A stretch of 64,000 nt of DNA. Origin: Gammaproteobacteria bacterium (lineage in GTDB: Bacteria > Pseudomonadota > Gammaproteobacteria > Pseudomonadales > Cellvibrionaceae). Under the pieces are notes generated by a model that worked only from the letters and a program-made list of their open reading frames with translations, was not told the origin of the DNA and ran no database searches. Each line of letters begins with the position of its first letter. The first letter of the stretch is position 1. The stretch spans positions 62,001 to 126,000 of the forward strand of contig JAGKWO010000003.1 in NCBI GenBank assembly GCA_021151835.1. Direction: 5' to 3'. The translations under genes were made by a program, and so were the position numbers. Of the stretch, positions 7,737 to 17,457 are shown piece by piece.

Positions 7737-9575
7737 CTAGCGCTTATAGGTACCGCGTAAATATCCACTTGCCAGCACATGGCCTTTCATCCCTGCAATT
7801 AATTCCTCGCGGCTGGCACCTACGGGCAGATTCAAACGTGTATCTAACGCGAAAACCTGGAAATAATAGTGGTGCGCAGGATCATCGGCGGGAGGATTGG
7901 GGCCGATATATCCTAAAGAGCCACGATCATTTTTACCTTGCGTGGTATTCCCCGGCAACGCTAATTCAGGCAATGGAGGAATTCCTTCAGGCAATGAGGA
8001 AAGCGCCGGCGGTAAATCATGAATAGACCAGTGCACGAATGGAGGATTTTGGGCAACATCCGGATCTTCCATAAGGATTAGATAACTTTTTGTTTCTTCG
8101 GGCCCTTTACTCCAGGCCAGTGGCGGTGAAATATTTTGCCCTTCCACTGCATAAATGCGCGGAATCTCTCCATCCGTTTGAAATGCCGGTGATGTGACGG
8201 TGAGTGATGGCACGTTTGCAGTGGAAACCAACTGGATCGCTAGCACCGGATTGTGCGCTACATTATTTGAGAGCGGATCGGTGAGAATAATACGCACATC
8301 CACATTATCAGCATTGGTTGGAGGTCCGGGCAATTTTAATTTTTTTGATGATCCGGTATAAGCAATCCGGTAAATAACACCATTGGTGTCATCGGCAACA
8401 AGGAGTGCTCCATCGTTGGTTTGTGCGAGCCCGGATATCCTTCCGTAATGAATCCATCGGTCGCGCTTGCGCGCAAGAAATCCTTGCACAAAGGGTTCAA
8501 ACCTGACCGGCCTTCCGCCATCAAAATGAATGCGGACAACCTCATAACCTGCAGGTGGTTTGCGATTCCATGAACCTCTCATCGCGATAAATGCATCGCC
8601 GTGATATTCACCGGGAAATTGCGTGCCCGTATAAAACGTCATTTGCATAGGTGCTGCATGCGGCGTATAAAAACCCAGCGGTTCCACACTGCGCGCGGCC
8701 CACTCTGCCATTGTTATATTTCCCGGTGGATGATCCTGCGGATTAAATTTGCTATCGCCATAAACGTAGGGCCAACCGTATTGTTTTCCGCGCACAATGT
8801 GATTCAGTTCTTCATATTGTTCATTATCGCCGAGCCAATCTATACCATGATCCATTCCATAGATTTCACCACTACCCGGCTCAAACGCGAAGCCAATAGT
8901 ATTGCGTAAACCGGAAGCAAAAATTTTGCGCCCCGTGCCATCCGGGTTCATTTGCAACAGTGTCGCACTTTCCGGGCTGGACTCATCACAGGCGTTGCAT
9001 GTTGAACCTACGGACACATACAACTTATCGTCCGGGCCAATCGCCAATGTGCGGTTCGGATGTTGTCCACTATCGGGTAAATCATCAACGATGTGCTCCA
9101 GTGGCCCAAATTTTCCATCCGCTAAAATAGTCGCGCGAAAAATATCATTCACTGTAGCGAGGTAAACCGTAGTGCCCTTAATTGCAATGCCATGTAAACC
9201 GGGGCGGTTCGCTACTGTTTCCTGCGCATCGGCAACACCATCGCCATCGCTATCAACAAGCTTGATAACATCGCCTACCGAACGGCGGGTAACGTACACA
9301 TCACCGTTATCAGCTACCGCAATCATGCGTGGATTTACCAAATTTTCAGCGAACACATTGGCGGTGAATCCACGCGGCAACGCAAGTTTTTCAACGAGCT
9401 TTTTTGGAGCAATTTGTTTCGGCTCCAACACATGGCCAACAATTCGAACATCAGCTGCTTTGGGGTCGCGTAATTGGTCGTTACCCGGGTGATTGTGGGG
9501 TAATCCGGTAGCATTAACATTCAGCGCCATAACGATAAGATTCGCTATGGCAGCCATTGCGAGGGTAGGTTTCAT
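7737..9575 (-). CDS. PQQ-type sugar dehydrogenase fused to PEBP (YbhB/YbcL) domain
   Basis: A 612-residue exported protein. Residues 1-23 are a signal peptide. Residues about 70-420 form a six-bladed propeller of the soluble glucose/sorbosone dehydrogenase type, with PRMIAVADNGDVYVT, QHPNRTLAIGPDDKLYVSVG, SGLRNTIGFAFEP, a GMDHGIDWLGDN segment and ISGLAQTNDGALLVADD. A link follows, then residues about 455-612 form a PEBP/Raf-kinase-inhibitor-like domain with SPPLAWSKGP, LILMEDPD, FVHWSIHDLPP and HHYYFQVFALD. The start at 9575 has AGGAG 9 bases upstream. The enzyme would oxidise an aldose in the periplasm; the PEBP domain role is unknown. Fusion of the two is the odd point. Confidence 0.85.
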   Translation of the reverse strand: MKPTLAMAAIANLIVMALNVNATGLPHNHPGNDQLRDPKAADVRIVGHVLEPKQIAPKKLVEKLALPRGFTANVFAENLVNPRMIAVADNGDVYVTRRSVGDVIKLVDSDGDGVADAQETVANRPGLHGIAIKGTTVYLATVNDIFRATILADGKFGPLEHIVDDLPDSGQHPNRTLAIGPDDKLYVSVGSTCNACDESSPESATLLQMNPDGTGRKIFASGLRNTIGFAFEPGSGEIYGMDHGIDWLGDNEQYEELNHIVRGKQYGWPYVYGDSKFNPQDHPPGNITMAEWAARSVEPLGFYTPHAAPMQMTFYTGTQFPGEYHGDAFIAMRGSWNRKPPAGYEVVRIHFDGGRPVRFEPFVQGFLARKRDRWIHYGRISGLAQTNDGALLVADDTNGVIYRIAYTGSSKKLKLPGPPTNADNVDVRIILTDPLSNNVAHNPVLAIQLVSTANVPSLTVTSPAFQTDGEIPRIYAVEGQNISPPLAWSKGPEETKSYLILMEDPDVAQNPPFVHWSIHDLPPALSSLPEGIPPLPELALPGNTTQGKNDRGSLGYIGPNPPADDPAHHYYFQVFALDTRLNLPVGASREELIAGMKGHVLASGYLRGTYKR

Positions 9576-9651
9576 TGGTAATCTCCTGGGCACCAGTAGA
9601 CTTATGGAGGACGAAGGACCCTATAAATTCCCCGGTAGTGCAAACCTCGAC

Positions 9652-9722
9652 GACTTTTTAACCGCAAAGGAGTTTTAAACCCAAAGAACTTTTTAACCGA
9701 AAAGAACTTTTTAATCGCAAAT
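9652..9722. repeat. Four 17-18-bp imperfect direct repeats
   Basis: Four head-to-tail copies of a unit close to aactttttaaccgcaaag: 9652-9669, 9670-9686, 9687-9704 and 9705-9722. They sit 77 bp upstream of the sugar dehydrogenase start. The helical phasing is not an exact multiple of 10.5 bp. They could be binding sites for a repressor or activator, or a slippage tract. Confidence 0.7.
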
Positions 9723-10195
9723 AAAGATAGCTCCTTTTAAAAAAGGATTAATACAATGGAAAAATAAGCGGGGATTTATTTTTTTAGTAACGGATAACCA
9801 TGTTACTGATAAACCAAAATTATCCCGGAATAAGGTAATTTGGCGCACCAATAAAAATAAAATTTAATAACGCATTTTTTTACGTCATTGAAATTTTTTT
9901 GCAGTGTTTGCCGGGATGAAATTATCAGATGGGCAATTACCTCCTTTAACTATATTTTTAGGGGGTTGATTGAACATCGTAATCAATTTGATTAAGCAAC
10001 ACAGAACAATAAGAACTAATCCTTATTCAAGTAGTCAGTTTCAGATGCCATATGGCAGCCCAATCTGCCTGATTAATGCCTCCATCAGGATTGGAGAATG
10101 CCCTGACGGCGCCTTGCCCGCAGTGTATGATTCCATTACACGGGCACTTCTGGCCAACCCTTAACAATCAATGTTATTGCAAAGGATCACCGAGC
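9723..10195. other. Intergenic region between divergent genes
   Basis: About 470 bp of AT-rich DNA that should carry the promoter of the kinase gene at 10196. Short frames here lack ribosome sites or coding character. No repeat or hairpin is convincing. Confidence 0.4.
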
Positions 10196-12358
10196 ATGGC
10201 GACAGCTATCAACATTCCACACACGACCAACGCCAGCGGTTTCCTTTCAGGTGGCGGGGTAATGGGTGAATTAATGCGGAATTATGAGTGGGAAAAAAGT
10301 CCCCTTGGCGCGCCCCAAACCTGGCCCGCCACGTTGAAAACCACTTTGCGTTTATTACTCACCAGTAACCATCCAATGCTTATATGGTGGGGCCCTGAAC
10401 TAATCCAGTTTTATAACGACGCTTATCGCCACACGATGGATGCCGGGCGACACCCTCGTGCACTGGGTCAACGCGGTCTTGAGTGCTGGGGAGAAATCTG
10501 GACAACCATCGGGCCGCAAATCGAATATGTAATGTCAGGCCAGGGAGCAACATGGCACGAAGAACAATTGCTTCAAGTCGTGCGCCACAGCGAATTACGT
10601 AATGAATGGTGGACCTATGGGGTCAGCCCCATTGAAGATGATGCCGGTGTGCATGGCGTACTGGTAGTTTGCAATGATGTTACCGAGCAACATAAAACGC
10701 GCGAACGGCTTCAGCAACTCAACCGGCAACTTGAAACAGAAATTGAACAGCGCAAACAGGCCGAGGCTCGCCTTGCCGTGCAACATCAAGTCGAATTAAA
10801 TCGTGAACAGGCACGCAGCTATCAAATTCTCAGTTTCGAATCGGAAAATCGCAAACGATTTTATGAAACATTTCTTTCACACACACCCGATCTGGCTTAT
10901 GTCTTCGATTTAAACCATCGCTTTATTTATGCCAACACCGTGTTGCTCAAAATGTGGGGCAAAACCTGGGAGGAAGCAATTGGAAAAAATTGTCTTGAAC
11001 TGGGTTATGAGCCCTGGCATGCAGAAATGCATGATCGTGAAATCGAGCAAGTGATTGCCACCAAACAACCGGTACGCGGCGAAGTCCCGTTTAACGGTAC
11101 TTTTGGTCGCCGCATATACGATTATATTTTTGTGCCTGTATTCGGTGCTGATGGTGAGGTGGAAGTTATTGCCGGCACAACGCGCGATGTTACCGAACGC
11201 AAAGAGCATGAAGACAGGCTGCAACAATTAGCCAACGACCTTGCCGAGGCCAATCGGCGCAAAACAGAATTTCTTGCAACCTTGGCCCATGAGTTGCGCA
11301 ATCCACTCGCACCGATTCGCACCGGGCTGGAATTGATGCGGATTGCGCAACACAACCCGGCCTCCCACAGCAAAGCACTGGCAATGATGGACAGGCAACT
11401 TAGCCAATTGGTTCGCCTGATTGATGACCTGATGGAAATTGCGCGCATTAATAGCGGCAAGATTGAATTAATGCCGCAACGAATCAATTTCACCTCAATT
11501 GCCACTATGGCGGTGGAGGCAGTGCTCGGACAAATTGAATTGGCGGGCCACAAATTGGATATCCAGATTTGCGATGACGCTATTTGGCTCGATGCAGATC
11601 CCACGCGCCTTGCGCAGGTATTAAGTAATTTACTAACGAATGCCATCAAATATACTCCTGCTGGTGGCCATATCGTGTTAAAGGCCCATATTGAAGATGC
11701 ATTTGTATTGGTATCAGTCACGGATAATGGCATCGGAATTCCGCAAGCGGCCCTTAATCAGGTATTCGATATGTTTTGCCAGGTTTCTAAAACCAAAAAT
11801 TATTCGCAGGGTGGATTGGGAATTGGTTTGTCGCTCGTACAAAGCCTGGTACAGATGCACGGTGGTTCTGTATCCGCCCACAGTGATGGGGAAGGAAAAG
11901 GAAGTACTTTTACGCTGAAGTTGCCACTGGCAAAAAGTGAAGTAGTTACTACAGCATCGGCATCCAGTGCCAATGAAATATCTGCGCAGCGATCCTTGCG
12001 AATATTGGTGGCAGATGACAACACTGATGCAGCCAATACCCTGGCAAATCTTTTATCGCTATTAGGGCATTCGGTAGCGCTCGCCTATGATGGTAATGAA
12101 GCGCTCAAGGTTGCAACGGCCAACCATTTTGATTTGATTATCCTGGATCTGGGCATGCCCGGTTTAAACGGTTATGAAGTGGGAACTGAAATCAGGAAAA
12201 TACCCCACCTGCAAAAAACCACACTCGCCGCACTAACCGGCTGGGGCAGCGAAAACCATCGGGATCAAACCAAAGCAGCGGGCTTCGATGCACATTTAAC
12301 CAAGCCTGCAGCAATCGCTGACATCAATCAGTTACTGGCAGCAGCGGGTTCCTGGTGA
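10196..12358 (+). CDS. Hybrid histidine kinase, PAS sensor, with receiver
   Basis: A 720-residue cytosolic sensor kinase. An N-terminal PAS-like module (about residues 15-165) contains WWGPELIQFYNDAYR; a linker coiled coil follows, then a second PAS domain (about 222-336). The HisKA motif is FLATLAHELRNP with His365. The ATPase domain shows NLLTNAIKY, DNGIGIP and GGLGIGLSLV. A C-terminal receiver has ADD near its start and phospho-acceptor Asp651 in LDLGMPG. There is no transmembrane segment and no output domain, so the phosphate must pass to another protein. AAAGGA precedes the ATG at 10196. It is a paralogue of the kinase at 19742. A terminator follows. Confidence 0.9.
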   Translation: MATAINIPHTTNASGFLSGGGVMGELMRNYEWEKSPLGAPQTWPATLKTTLRLLLTSNHPMLIWWGPELIQFYNDAYRHTMDAGRHPRALGQRGLECWGEIWTTIGPQIEYVMSGQGATWHEEQLLQVVRHSELRNEWWTYGVSPIEDDAGVHGVLVVCNDVTEQHKTRERLQQLNRQLETEIEQRKQAEARLAVQHQVELNREQARSYQILSFESENRKRFYETFLSHTPDLAYVFDLNHRFIYANTVLLKMWGKTWEEAIGKNCLELGYEPWHAEMHDREIEQVIATKQPVRGEVPFNGTFGRRIYDYIFVPVFGADGEVEVIAGTTRDVTERKEHEDRLQQLANDLAEANRRKTEFLATLAHELRNPLAPIRTGLELMRIAQHNPASHSKALAMMDRQLSQLVRLIDDLMEIARINSGKIELMPQRINFTSIATMAVEAVLGQIELAGHKLDIQICDDAIWLDADPTRLAQVLSNLLTNAIKYTPAGGHIVLKAHIEDAFVLVSVTDNGIGIPQAALNQVFDMFCQVSKTKNYSQGGLGIGLSLVQSLVQMHGGSVSAHSDGEGKGSTFTLKLPLAKSEVVTTASASSANEISAQRSLRILVADDNTDAANTLANLLSLLGHSVALAYDGNEALKVATANHFDLIILDLGMPGLNGYEVGTEIRKIPHLQKTTLAALTGWGSENHRDQTKAAGFDAHLTKPAAIADINQLLAAAGSW

Positions 12359-12420
12359 TATTAAAGTTGCCAATACTTTTTGGCACAAAGTGTTTTACTG
12401 CGGAGAAGACATTTGCCTTA

Positions 12421-12452
12421 AAAAAACGGGCGGTAGTAAGCGCCCGTTTTTT
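12421..12452 (+). terminator. Rho-independent terminator after hybrid kinase
   Basis: A 12-bp stem including cgggcg/cgcccg with flanking A- and T-runs and an 8-base loop lies 62 bp after the kinase stop. It could also act on the minus strand for the convergent operon. Confidence 0.9.
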
Positions 12453-12511
12453 ATATAACCGCCACATCCCATGCATTAGCAGAACCCGATCAACAATAAA
12501 AAATCCTGTGA

Positions 12512-13711
12512 TTAAAAATAAGTCTTCCAGCCAATAGCGACAACATCATCATCTTGCAAATCAAATGGCAAGCGACCTGACGAATAGGAAGCGAGCAAAC
12601 CATTGGGCAGGCTAAACGAGTAAGTACGAAGATGGTATTTATCAAGCCGGGCATCTTTCACAATGCTGGAAGCATCAATTTCCTGATAGGTTCGATAATT
12701 AAAGCCGAAGGTAACCGATTCCCCCATGATAGTAGTAACCGGCATACTGATTGAAACTTCACCCGACACACGCTGGTAACTGCTACTATCACCCGCTAGC
12801 GCGCGCGGGGTTTCAGCAGAGGGGTCAACATCATCCACTGCGATTCGAATATTGGGCCGAATTGCGGCATTACCTAAAAATGAATTGTTATCCCAGGATT
12901 CATAGGAAGCGGCAAAAAAACCGCTAATAGTGCGATTTGAAGCCTCGAATTGCTGGTCAGATTCATACCCGGCATCAACACCGTATTTCAAATAGGTAGC
13001 GCCACCTAAAATGGCCAGGCGATTATCAAAAAATGCCATAACTTCATTAAAGCATTTTTCATCGGCAAAACACTCGGCATCCTGGCGCTTGATTACTGCA
13101 TCCTGGATTTCTTTTGGCTGGATCGGAATCTTGGTGTACATGCCTCCGAGCAAACTCAATTTAGCCTCAACGAAATTGCGCGGATTTTCTTCTGCTTTTT
13201 CCGTTACAGTGCCACTGATATCAAAATCCCAGCCGTAATATCTCTGCATGTTTCCTTTGCGCGATAAATAGTTACGGCTTATTTTTTTATTGTAAGCAAA
13301 CGCCAGGGCAATCACCGTTTCGTCGCTTTCACTATCCAGCAATTTAAATTCGAGGTTAATGGGCAGCTTCTGCAGGCGGCTGGACACCAGATCGGAATTT
13401 AACGCGCTAACAATCGTTTTATTATCAAACACATTGGTTTTTAACGAATCCTGAAACGCCGCATAAAAATCCTTGCCGGCTACGGATTCATCAATGGTAT
13501 TTCTGAATGATGAAACAAGCCCTTTGCAGACATCTTCAGGCAGAGAATAATTTTTGCATTCGGTTAATGCTTGCCGTTCAAAATCGGCCCCGGGAGATGA
13601 AGCGGTTTCCGTAGATGGAGAGCCAGTGATCGGAATAGCAGGCAAATCCTGTGCGCTAGCGCTATTCATGGCCGCCATTACCAATATCAACGCACTGCTT
13701 TTCGTTTTCAT
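12512..13711 (-). CDS. Exported beta-rich protein of unknown function
   Basis: A 399-residue protein that I do not recognise. It has a signal peptide (MKTKSSALILVMAA then NSASA). The middle contains alternating beta segments, and the C-terminus ends in GWKTYF with a terminal Phe, as outer-membrane barrels do. The last 150 residues have many alternating hydrophobic strands (SYQRVSGEVSISMPVT, VTFGFNYRTYQEID, KYHLRTYSFSLPNG). Two close Cys pairs are seen (TECKNYSLPEDVC and ECFADEKC). The start at 13711 has AAGGAG 7 bases upstream, inside the end of the preceding gene, so the two are translationally coupled. It is last in a three-gene operon with a small soluble protein and a membrane protein. 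Confidence 0.65.
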   Translation of the reverse strand: MKTKSSALILVMAAMNSASAQDLPAIPITGSPSTETASSPGADFERQALTECKNYSLPEDVCKGLVSSFRNTIDESVAGKDFYAAFQDSLKTNVFDNKTIVSALNSDLVSSRLQKLPINLEFKLLDSESDETVIALAFAYNKKISRNYLSRKGNMQRYYGWDFDISGTVTEKAEENPRNFVEAKLSLLGGMYTKIPIQPKEIQDAVIKRQDAECFADEKCFNEVMAFFDNRLAILGGATYLKYGVDAGYESDQQFEASNRTISGFFAASYESWDNNSFLGNAAIRPNIRIAVDDVDPSAETPRALAGDSSSYQRVSGEVSISMPVTTIMGESVTFGFNYRTYQEIDASSIVKDARLDKYHLRTYSFSLPNGLLASYSSGRLPFDLQDDDVVAIGWKTYF

Positions 13712-13713
13712 AC

Positions 13714-14073
13714 TCATTCTCCTTCGAATAAATACAACTTATCCACCACATCCGCAAAACTTGTTACGGTGTTGGTTGATTCAGCCAAGTGGTCAGCGAA
13801 CGCGGTTTCAATCTCGCTGGTCGGGATACCGGTTTCACTTTTTGCACGATAAAACCCTTCAAACATCCCGCAGAAAAAAATGCCGGTATTTTCCGCCTTC
13901 TGTTTTTCCATCGCGGGAGAATCACCGGCTCGGTAATCAATAAGATACCTGACGCCCCAACTGCCAACCTGTTCGAATGATGGCTTGGGCGCACCCGGGT
14001 TTCTATGCAAATGAATGTACGATGCCACAAAACACAACGCGATATGCGCCTTATTGTTTTTACTCCACGCCAT
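13714..14073 (-). CDS. Small soluble protein of unknown function
   Basis: A 119-residue protein that I do not recognise. It has no signal peptide or clear membrane helix. It begins MAWSKNNKAHIALCFVASYI and has a run of aromatic and charged residues (GVRYLIDYRAGDSP, FFCGMFEGFYRAKS), with an acidic C-terminus. AAGGAG lies 8 bases before the ATG. Its end overlaps the start region of the downstream exported protein gene, and 53 bp separate it from the upstream membrane protein gene. The overlap argues for coordinated production. It could be a cytosolic or peripheral partner of the two envelope proteins; this is inference. Confidence 0.65.
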   Translation of the reverse strand: MAWSKNNKAHIALCFVASYIHLHRNPGAPKPSFEQVGSWGVRYLIDYRAGDSPAMEKQKAENTGIFFCGMFEGFYRAKSETGIPTSEIETAFADHLAESTNTVTSFADVVDKLYLFEGE

Positions 14074-14126
14074 GAGTTTTCTCCTTAATGAATAAAATTG
14101 AAGTTAATACGCCTGCCGCCTTACGA

Positions 14127-14657
14127 TTAGGGAACTTTAATATTACTTTTATTCAGGAAATCGTTCATATCCTTTACCAGCTCATCCTGCGCACGCTCAC
14201 TTCCCGCTGCGGCACTGGACGATTTATCCAACCTTTTTTGCGCCAGATCTTTGGATGTTGCAGGATATTTATTATTTATGGATTCCCTTTCTTTCTCATA
14301 AAATGACTTTATTTGAAACACATCTTTCATCAACTTTAAACTGGCTTTTGATCCTCCCGCCAATGCCGCTCCATGAAAAATATACAGGGCTACTTCAACA
14401 ATGAACGAGTCAGCCGCAAGGTACCAATGCTCGGGAACCGTTCTATCGAACATAATGACAGTTACATCAAACCCTGAAGCCCAGGCATAAAAGGCGCCGG
14501 CCAATAAAGCGATATTAACCCTGATGTAATCTTTTTCGTCGGCCCATTCAATAAACCATTTGGTTTCAAAAAAAAGCGAAAGAGCGCGCTCGATTACGAA
14601 GGAAGCAAAAACAAATTGCAGTAGCGCAGAGAAGAAATGTCCAAAAGCCTGTTCCAT
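14127..14657 (-). CDS. Three-helix membrane protein of unknown function
   Basis: A 176-residue protein with three predicted transmembrane helices (about residues 10-27, 45-65 and 83-103) and a charged, Lys/Glu/Ser-rich cytosolic tail of about 65 residues. After helix 3 is an ALAGGSKASLKLMKDV segment. Some holin-like or effector-pore membrane proteins have a similar GGS segment after a helix, but I cannot assign a family. The ATG at 14657 is chosen because AAGGAT lies 9 bases upstream; an upstream ATG at 14753 adds 32 residues without a ribosome site. It is the first gene of a three-gene operon ending with an exported protein. Confidence 0.6.
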   Translation of the reverse strand: MEQAFGHFFSALLQFVFASFVIERALSLFFETKWFIEWADEKDYIRVNIALLAGAFYAWASGFDVTVIMFDRTVPEHWYLAADSFIVEVALYIFHGAALAGGSKASLKLMKDVFQIKSFYEKERESINNKYPATSKDLAQKRLDKSSSAAAGSERAQDELVKDMNDFLNKSNIKVP

Positions 14658-14953
14658 ACCGTTATATCCTTCGGTTAGTGCTAGTATTTTTTGCCACTCG
14701 ACAAAACACTGGGATAGCATGGGCCGAAGCCGGTGTGATCTGTTAAACGGCAATGAATTTGGAATTAAAATCTAAAAACCATTAACACAAAGAAAAGCGA
14801 CTTAGCGATTATGTGGAGCAGCAGCTGATATAAGCATCATCATGGAGCAAAGGAAACAGGTTTAGAATTGCCAGTCATAACACCGGAAACTCCCGTGCAA
14901 AATTCCACACGCCCTACCCTAAAGCAATTACCCGGGATTACATTCCGCTTTTT

Positions 14954-15331
14954 TTATTTTACGAGATAGCGATCCATCAGATAACCAATAAAGCCACCGA
15001 CGGCGATAGGCGCCAATGCGTAAATCGGGATAAAGACAAGACCAATAGCAGCCTGGGCATCGGAGGATAAATCATACACGCTGTGCACCCAAATAAGCGG
15101 TACAAAGCCAAATAATACCGGAGCGATGATTGGGAGTTTGTTTTTATACAGAAATGTGAAGGATAGAATCGCCCCCCACGCGATAGCATTAAATACACCA
15201 AAAAATAAAAATCCGCCAATACCGCTATTGGTATATTGCTGCAACCAGCTCGACCCGCCGGGAATCCGCGCAAGATAAGGAAGCAACACACCGAATACTA
15301 CAATTGCGCTACGTATTGCGAGCATTTTCAT
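14954..15331 (-). CDS. Small four-helix membrane protein
   Basis: A 125-residue very hydrophobic protein with about four transmembrane helices (residues 5-21, 37-60, 66-83 and 91-118) and a short basic tail (MDRYLVK). I recognise no family. An AGGGG sequence lies before the ATGAAAATG start, so either ATG could be used. It lies 74 bp after the stop of the hybrid kinase on the same strand and may be co-transcribed. No catalytic residues stand out. Confidence 0.6.
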   Translation of the reverse strand: MKMLAIRSAIVVFGVLLPYLARIPGGSSWLQQYTNSGIGGFLFFGVFNAIAWGAILSFTFLYKNKLPIIAPVLFGFVPLIWVHSVYDLSSDAQAAIGLVFIPIYALAPIAVGGFIGYLMDRYLVK

Positions 15332-15405
15332 GGCCCCTTGAAGTGGGTGAACAATTTTTAGAGCGTTACAGGAAAATCCGGAATCTGTTATTTAGCGTCA
15401 TTGTT

Positions 15406-17376
15406 TCACGAGGGTGAACGCGCCAATAAACTAAATAGTTCAGCAACGCTGACCGGCTTAACCAGATGAACATCAAACCCCGCTTCAGTAGATTTGCGGC
15501 GATCCTCTTCCTGGCCCCATCCGGTCAGCGCAATAATTAAAATATTTTTTGCCCATGGATTCGCCCGGATATGCCGGCAGACATCAAAACCATTTAATTT
15601 TGGCAAACCAATATCCAGCAATATCACATCAGGGCGCAACTTCTCCGCAGCCGCAATAGCCTCTTCACCATCATGGGCAACGAACGTTTCGCTGCCACTC
15701 AAATTCAATACTTCCGACAAACTCCGCGCACTATCCAGGTTATCATCCACAATCAAAATACGACTTTTTACCCTTACATCCGCAAGGCTTTGCAATTCCC
15801 CGGGTGAAGCAGCCTGATTAATAGTAACAGGCAAGCGAATGGTAAACTCACTGCCTTTTCCGGCTCCCTCGCTGTGCGCTTCGATACTGCCATCATGAAG
15901 CTCGACCAATTGTTTTGCCAGGGTGAGGCCAATACCCAAGCCACTTTGGGACCGCTCCAGTGACTGATCGACCTGCGAAAACATTTCAAAGATAAAGCCA
16001 AGTAAATCGGGCGGGATACCAATGCCATTGTCTTTTACGGTTATCACCACCTTATCATTGTGCCGCTCAACGGCCAATTTTATACATCCCTGTGGCCCGG
16101 CAAATTTACAGGCATTATGCAAAATATTACTCACGACTTGCGCCAACCGCACCGGGTCAGCATCCAGGTAAATAGATTCTGTGGGCAGCTCTACGATAAG
16201 CTCCTGGCCAGCGGCTTCTGCAATAGGGCTGCAAGTCTCCACCGCTTGTTTGATTACCGTCGCCAATTCAATGCGCTTGCGGCGAAGCTCCATTTTTCCG
16301 CGACTGATGCGACTCAAATCGAGCAAGTCATCAACAAGCCTCACCAGGTGTGCCGTTTGCCGTTCGATCATTTCCGTCGCGCGGCCGGTTATTTCTGCAT
16401 TACCCTGCGCGAGTTTTAACATCGATATAGCGTTACTGATAGGCGCAAGGGGATTGCGCAGTTCGTGCGCCAGTGTTGCAATGAATTCATCCTTGCGCCG
16501 ATCCATTTCACGCTCGCGTTGTTCGCGCCGGCGCAGCGCCAGTAACGCGATCCACATTAACGAAACAACACCGAGCATCAACATCGCAGCCCCGAGTGCA
16601 CGGCCAGTACCGACATCAAACAGCCCAAGTTGGTACCCCTTGTTTCGCAGCGAGATAAACAGTGGAATCATCACCAGCAAAATTGGCAACACAGTTCGCG
16701 CCATACTTCCGGCACTGGAGCGTTCACACAGCAAAAGCATCGGTTGGTGTTGCGGAACACTGATAATTAAATTCACAGCGAGTGCCATTAACATAATTGC
16801 ACTTGGCAACGCGATTGCCGAAAGCCAGGGGATTGCATAAAAATCGCGTGCACCGAATAAATAGCCCAGCAATGAAAATCCCATCAGCAGCACGACAACA
16901 AGTGCCATCGCAGAAACATAACGGCGCGCGCTGATATCGCGCAACCCGAGCACCATGAGCGACATACCGATAAGAACAAATGCGATGGACGCTGGCGGAC
17001 CAAAACGCCCCGGCATCAGGGTACCGGTATGCCCCCACTCGCGCGCAAAAAGTAATTGATGATTGAAACCAAAATCGGCATCAAACATATATTGCAACAA
17101 ATTGAGTCCGCCACCTAAAGCAACCAATGCTCCCGGTACTACTGCAAACCGATTGTATCCATATTGAATACAGAGTATCGCAATGCTCGCCAGTGCAATC
17201 AGCACTGTAGTATTGGGCTGGGTGGACATTTCACTATCAAGCCAACTCGTAAGCCGGGGGATATCAAACATCCAGCCACTGAACGAGACAACACTCGCGA
17301 TAAATGTACACAACCCCAGCACTACGGATAGTTTACGAAGGCCACGCGGAGCAACGATTGTTAACGGGATCGACAT
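15406..17376 (-). CDS. Membrane hybrid histidine kinase with receiver
   Basis: A 656-residue inner-membrane kinase. The first 280 residues hold about eight transmembrane helices in a MASE-like sensor with no obvious periplasmic domain. A short RRREQREREMDRR linker leads to HisKA (FIATLAHELRNPLAP, His304), an ATPase domain (NILHNACKF, DNGIGIP, SGLGIGLTLA) and a C-terminal receiver with IVDDN and acceptor Asp588 in LLDIGLP. There is no output domain. GAGG precedes the ATG at 17376. The catalytic half is closely related to the other two hybrid kinases in the window, while the sensor is different. Its signal is unknown; a membrane or lipid-phase cue is plausible. Confidence 0.9.
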   Translation of the reverse strand: MSIPLTIVAPRGLRKLSVVLGLCTFIASVVSFSGWMFDIPRLTSWLDSEMSTQPNTTVLIALASIAILCIQYGYNRFAVVPGALVALGGGLNLLQYMFDADFGFNHQLLFAREWGHTGTLMPGRFGPPASIAFVLIGMSLMVLGLRDISARRYVSAMALVVVLLMGFSLLGYLFGARDFYAIPWLSAIALPSAIMLMALAVNLIISVPQHQPMLLLCERSSAGSMARTVLPILLVMIPLFISLRNKGYQLGLFDVGTGRALGAAMLMLGVVSLMWIALLALRRREQREREMDRRKDEFIATLAHELRNPLAPISNAISMLKLAQGNAEITGRATEMIERQTAHLVRLVDDLLDLSRISRGKMELRRKRIELATVIKQAVETCSPIAEAAGQELIVELPTESIYLDADPVRLAQVVSNILHNACKFAGPQGCIKLAVERHNDKVVITVKDNGIGIPPDLLGFIFEMFSQVDQSLERSQSGLGIGLTLAKQLVELHDGSIEAHSEGAGKGSEFTIRLPVTINQAASPGELQSLADVRVKSRILIVDDNLDSARSLSEVLNLSGSETFVAHDGEEAIAAAEKLRPDVILLDIGLPKLNGFDVCRHIRANPWAKNILIIALTGWGQEEDRRKSTEAGFDVHLVKPVSVAELFSLLARSPS

Positions 17377-17457
17377 GCATTGGCCTCAGGGATGGATCGA
17401 TTGGATTAGGCGGCAATTATTGAAGAACTTTCTCACTAGTGCCACCCAGTGTGGCAA

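Noticed and set aside
11122..11733. 203-codon frame opposite the first hybrid kinase
   Set aside because: Antisense shadow of HisKA/ATPase coding sequence.
16181..16840. A 219-codon frame opposite the membrane kinase
   Set aside because: Ser/Arg-rich antisense product without domain; the kinase frame is certain.
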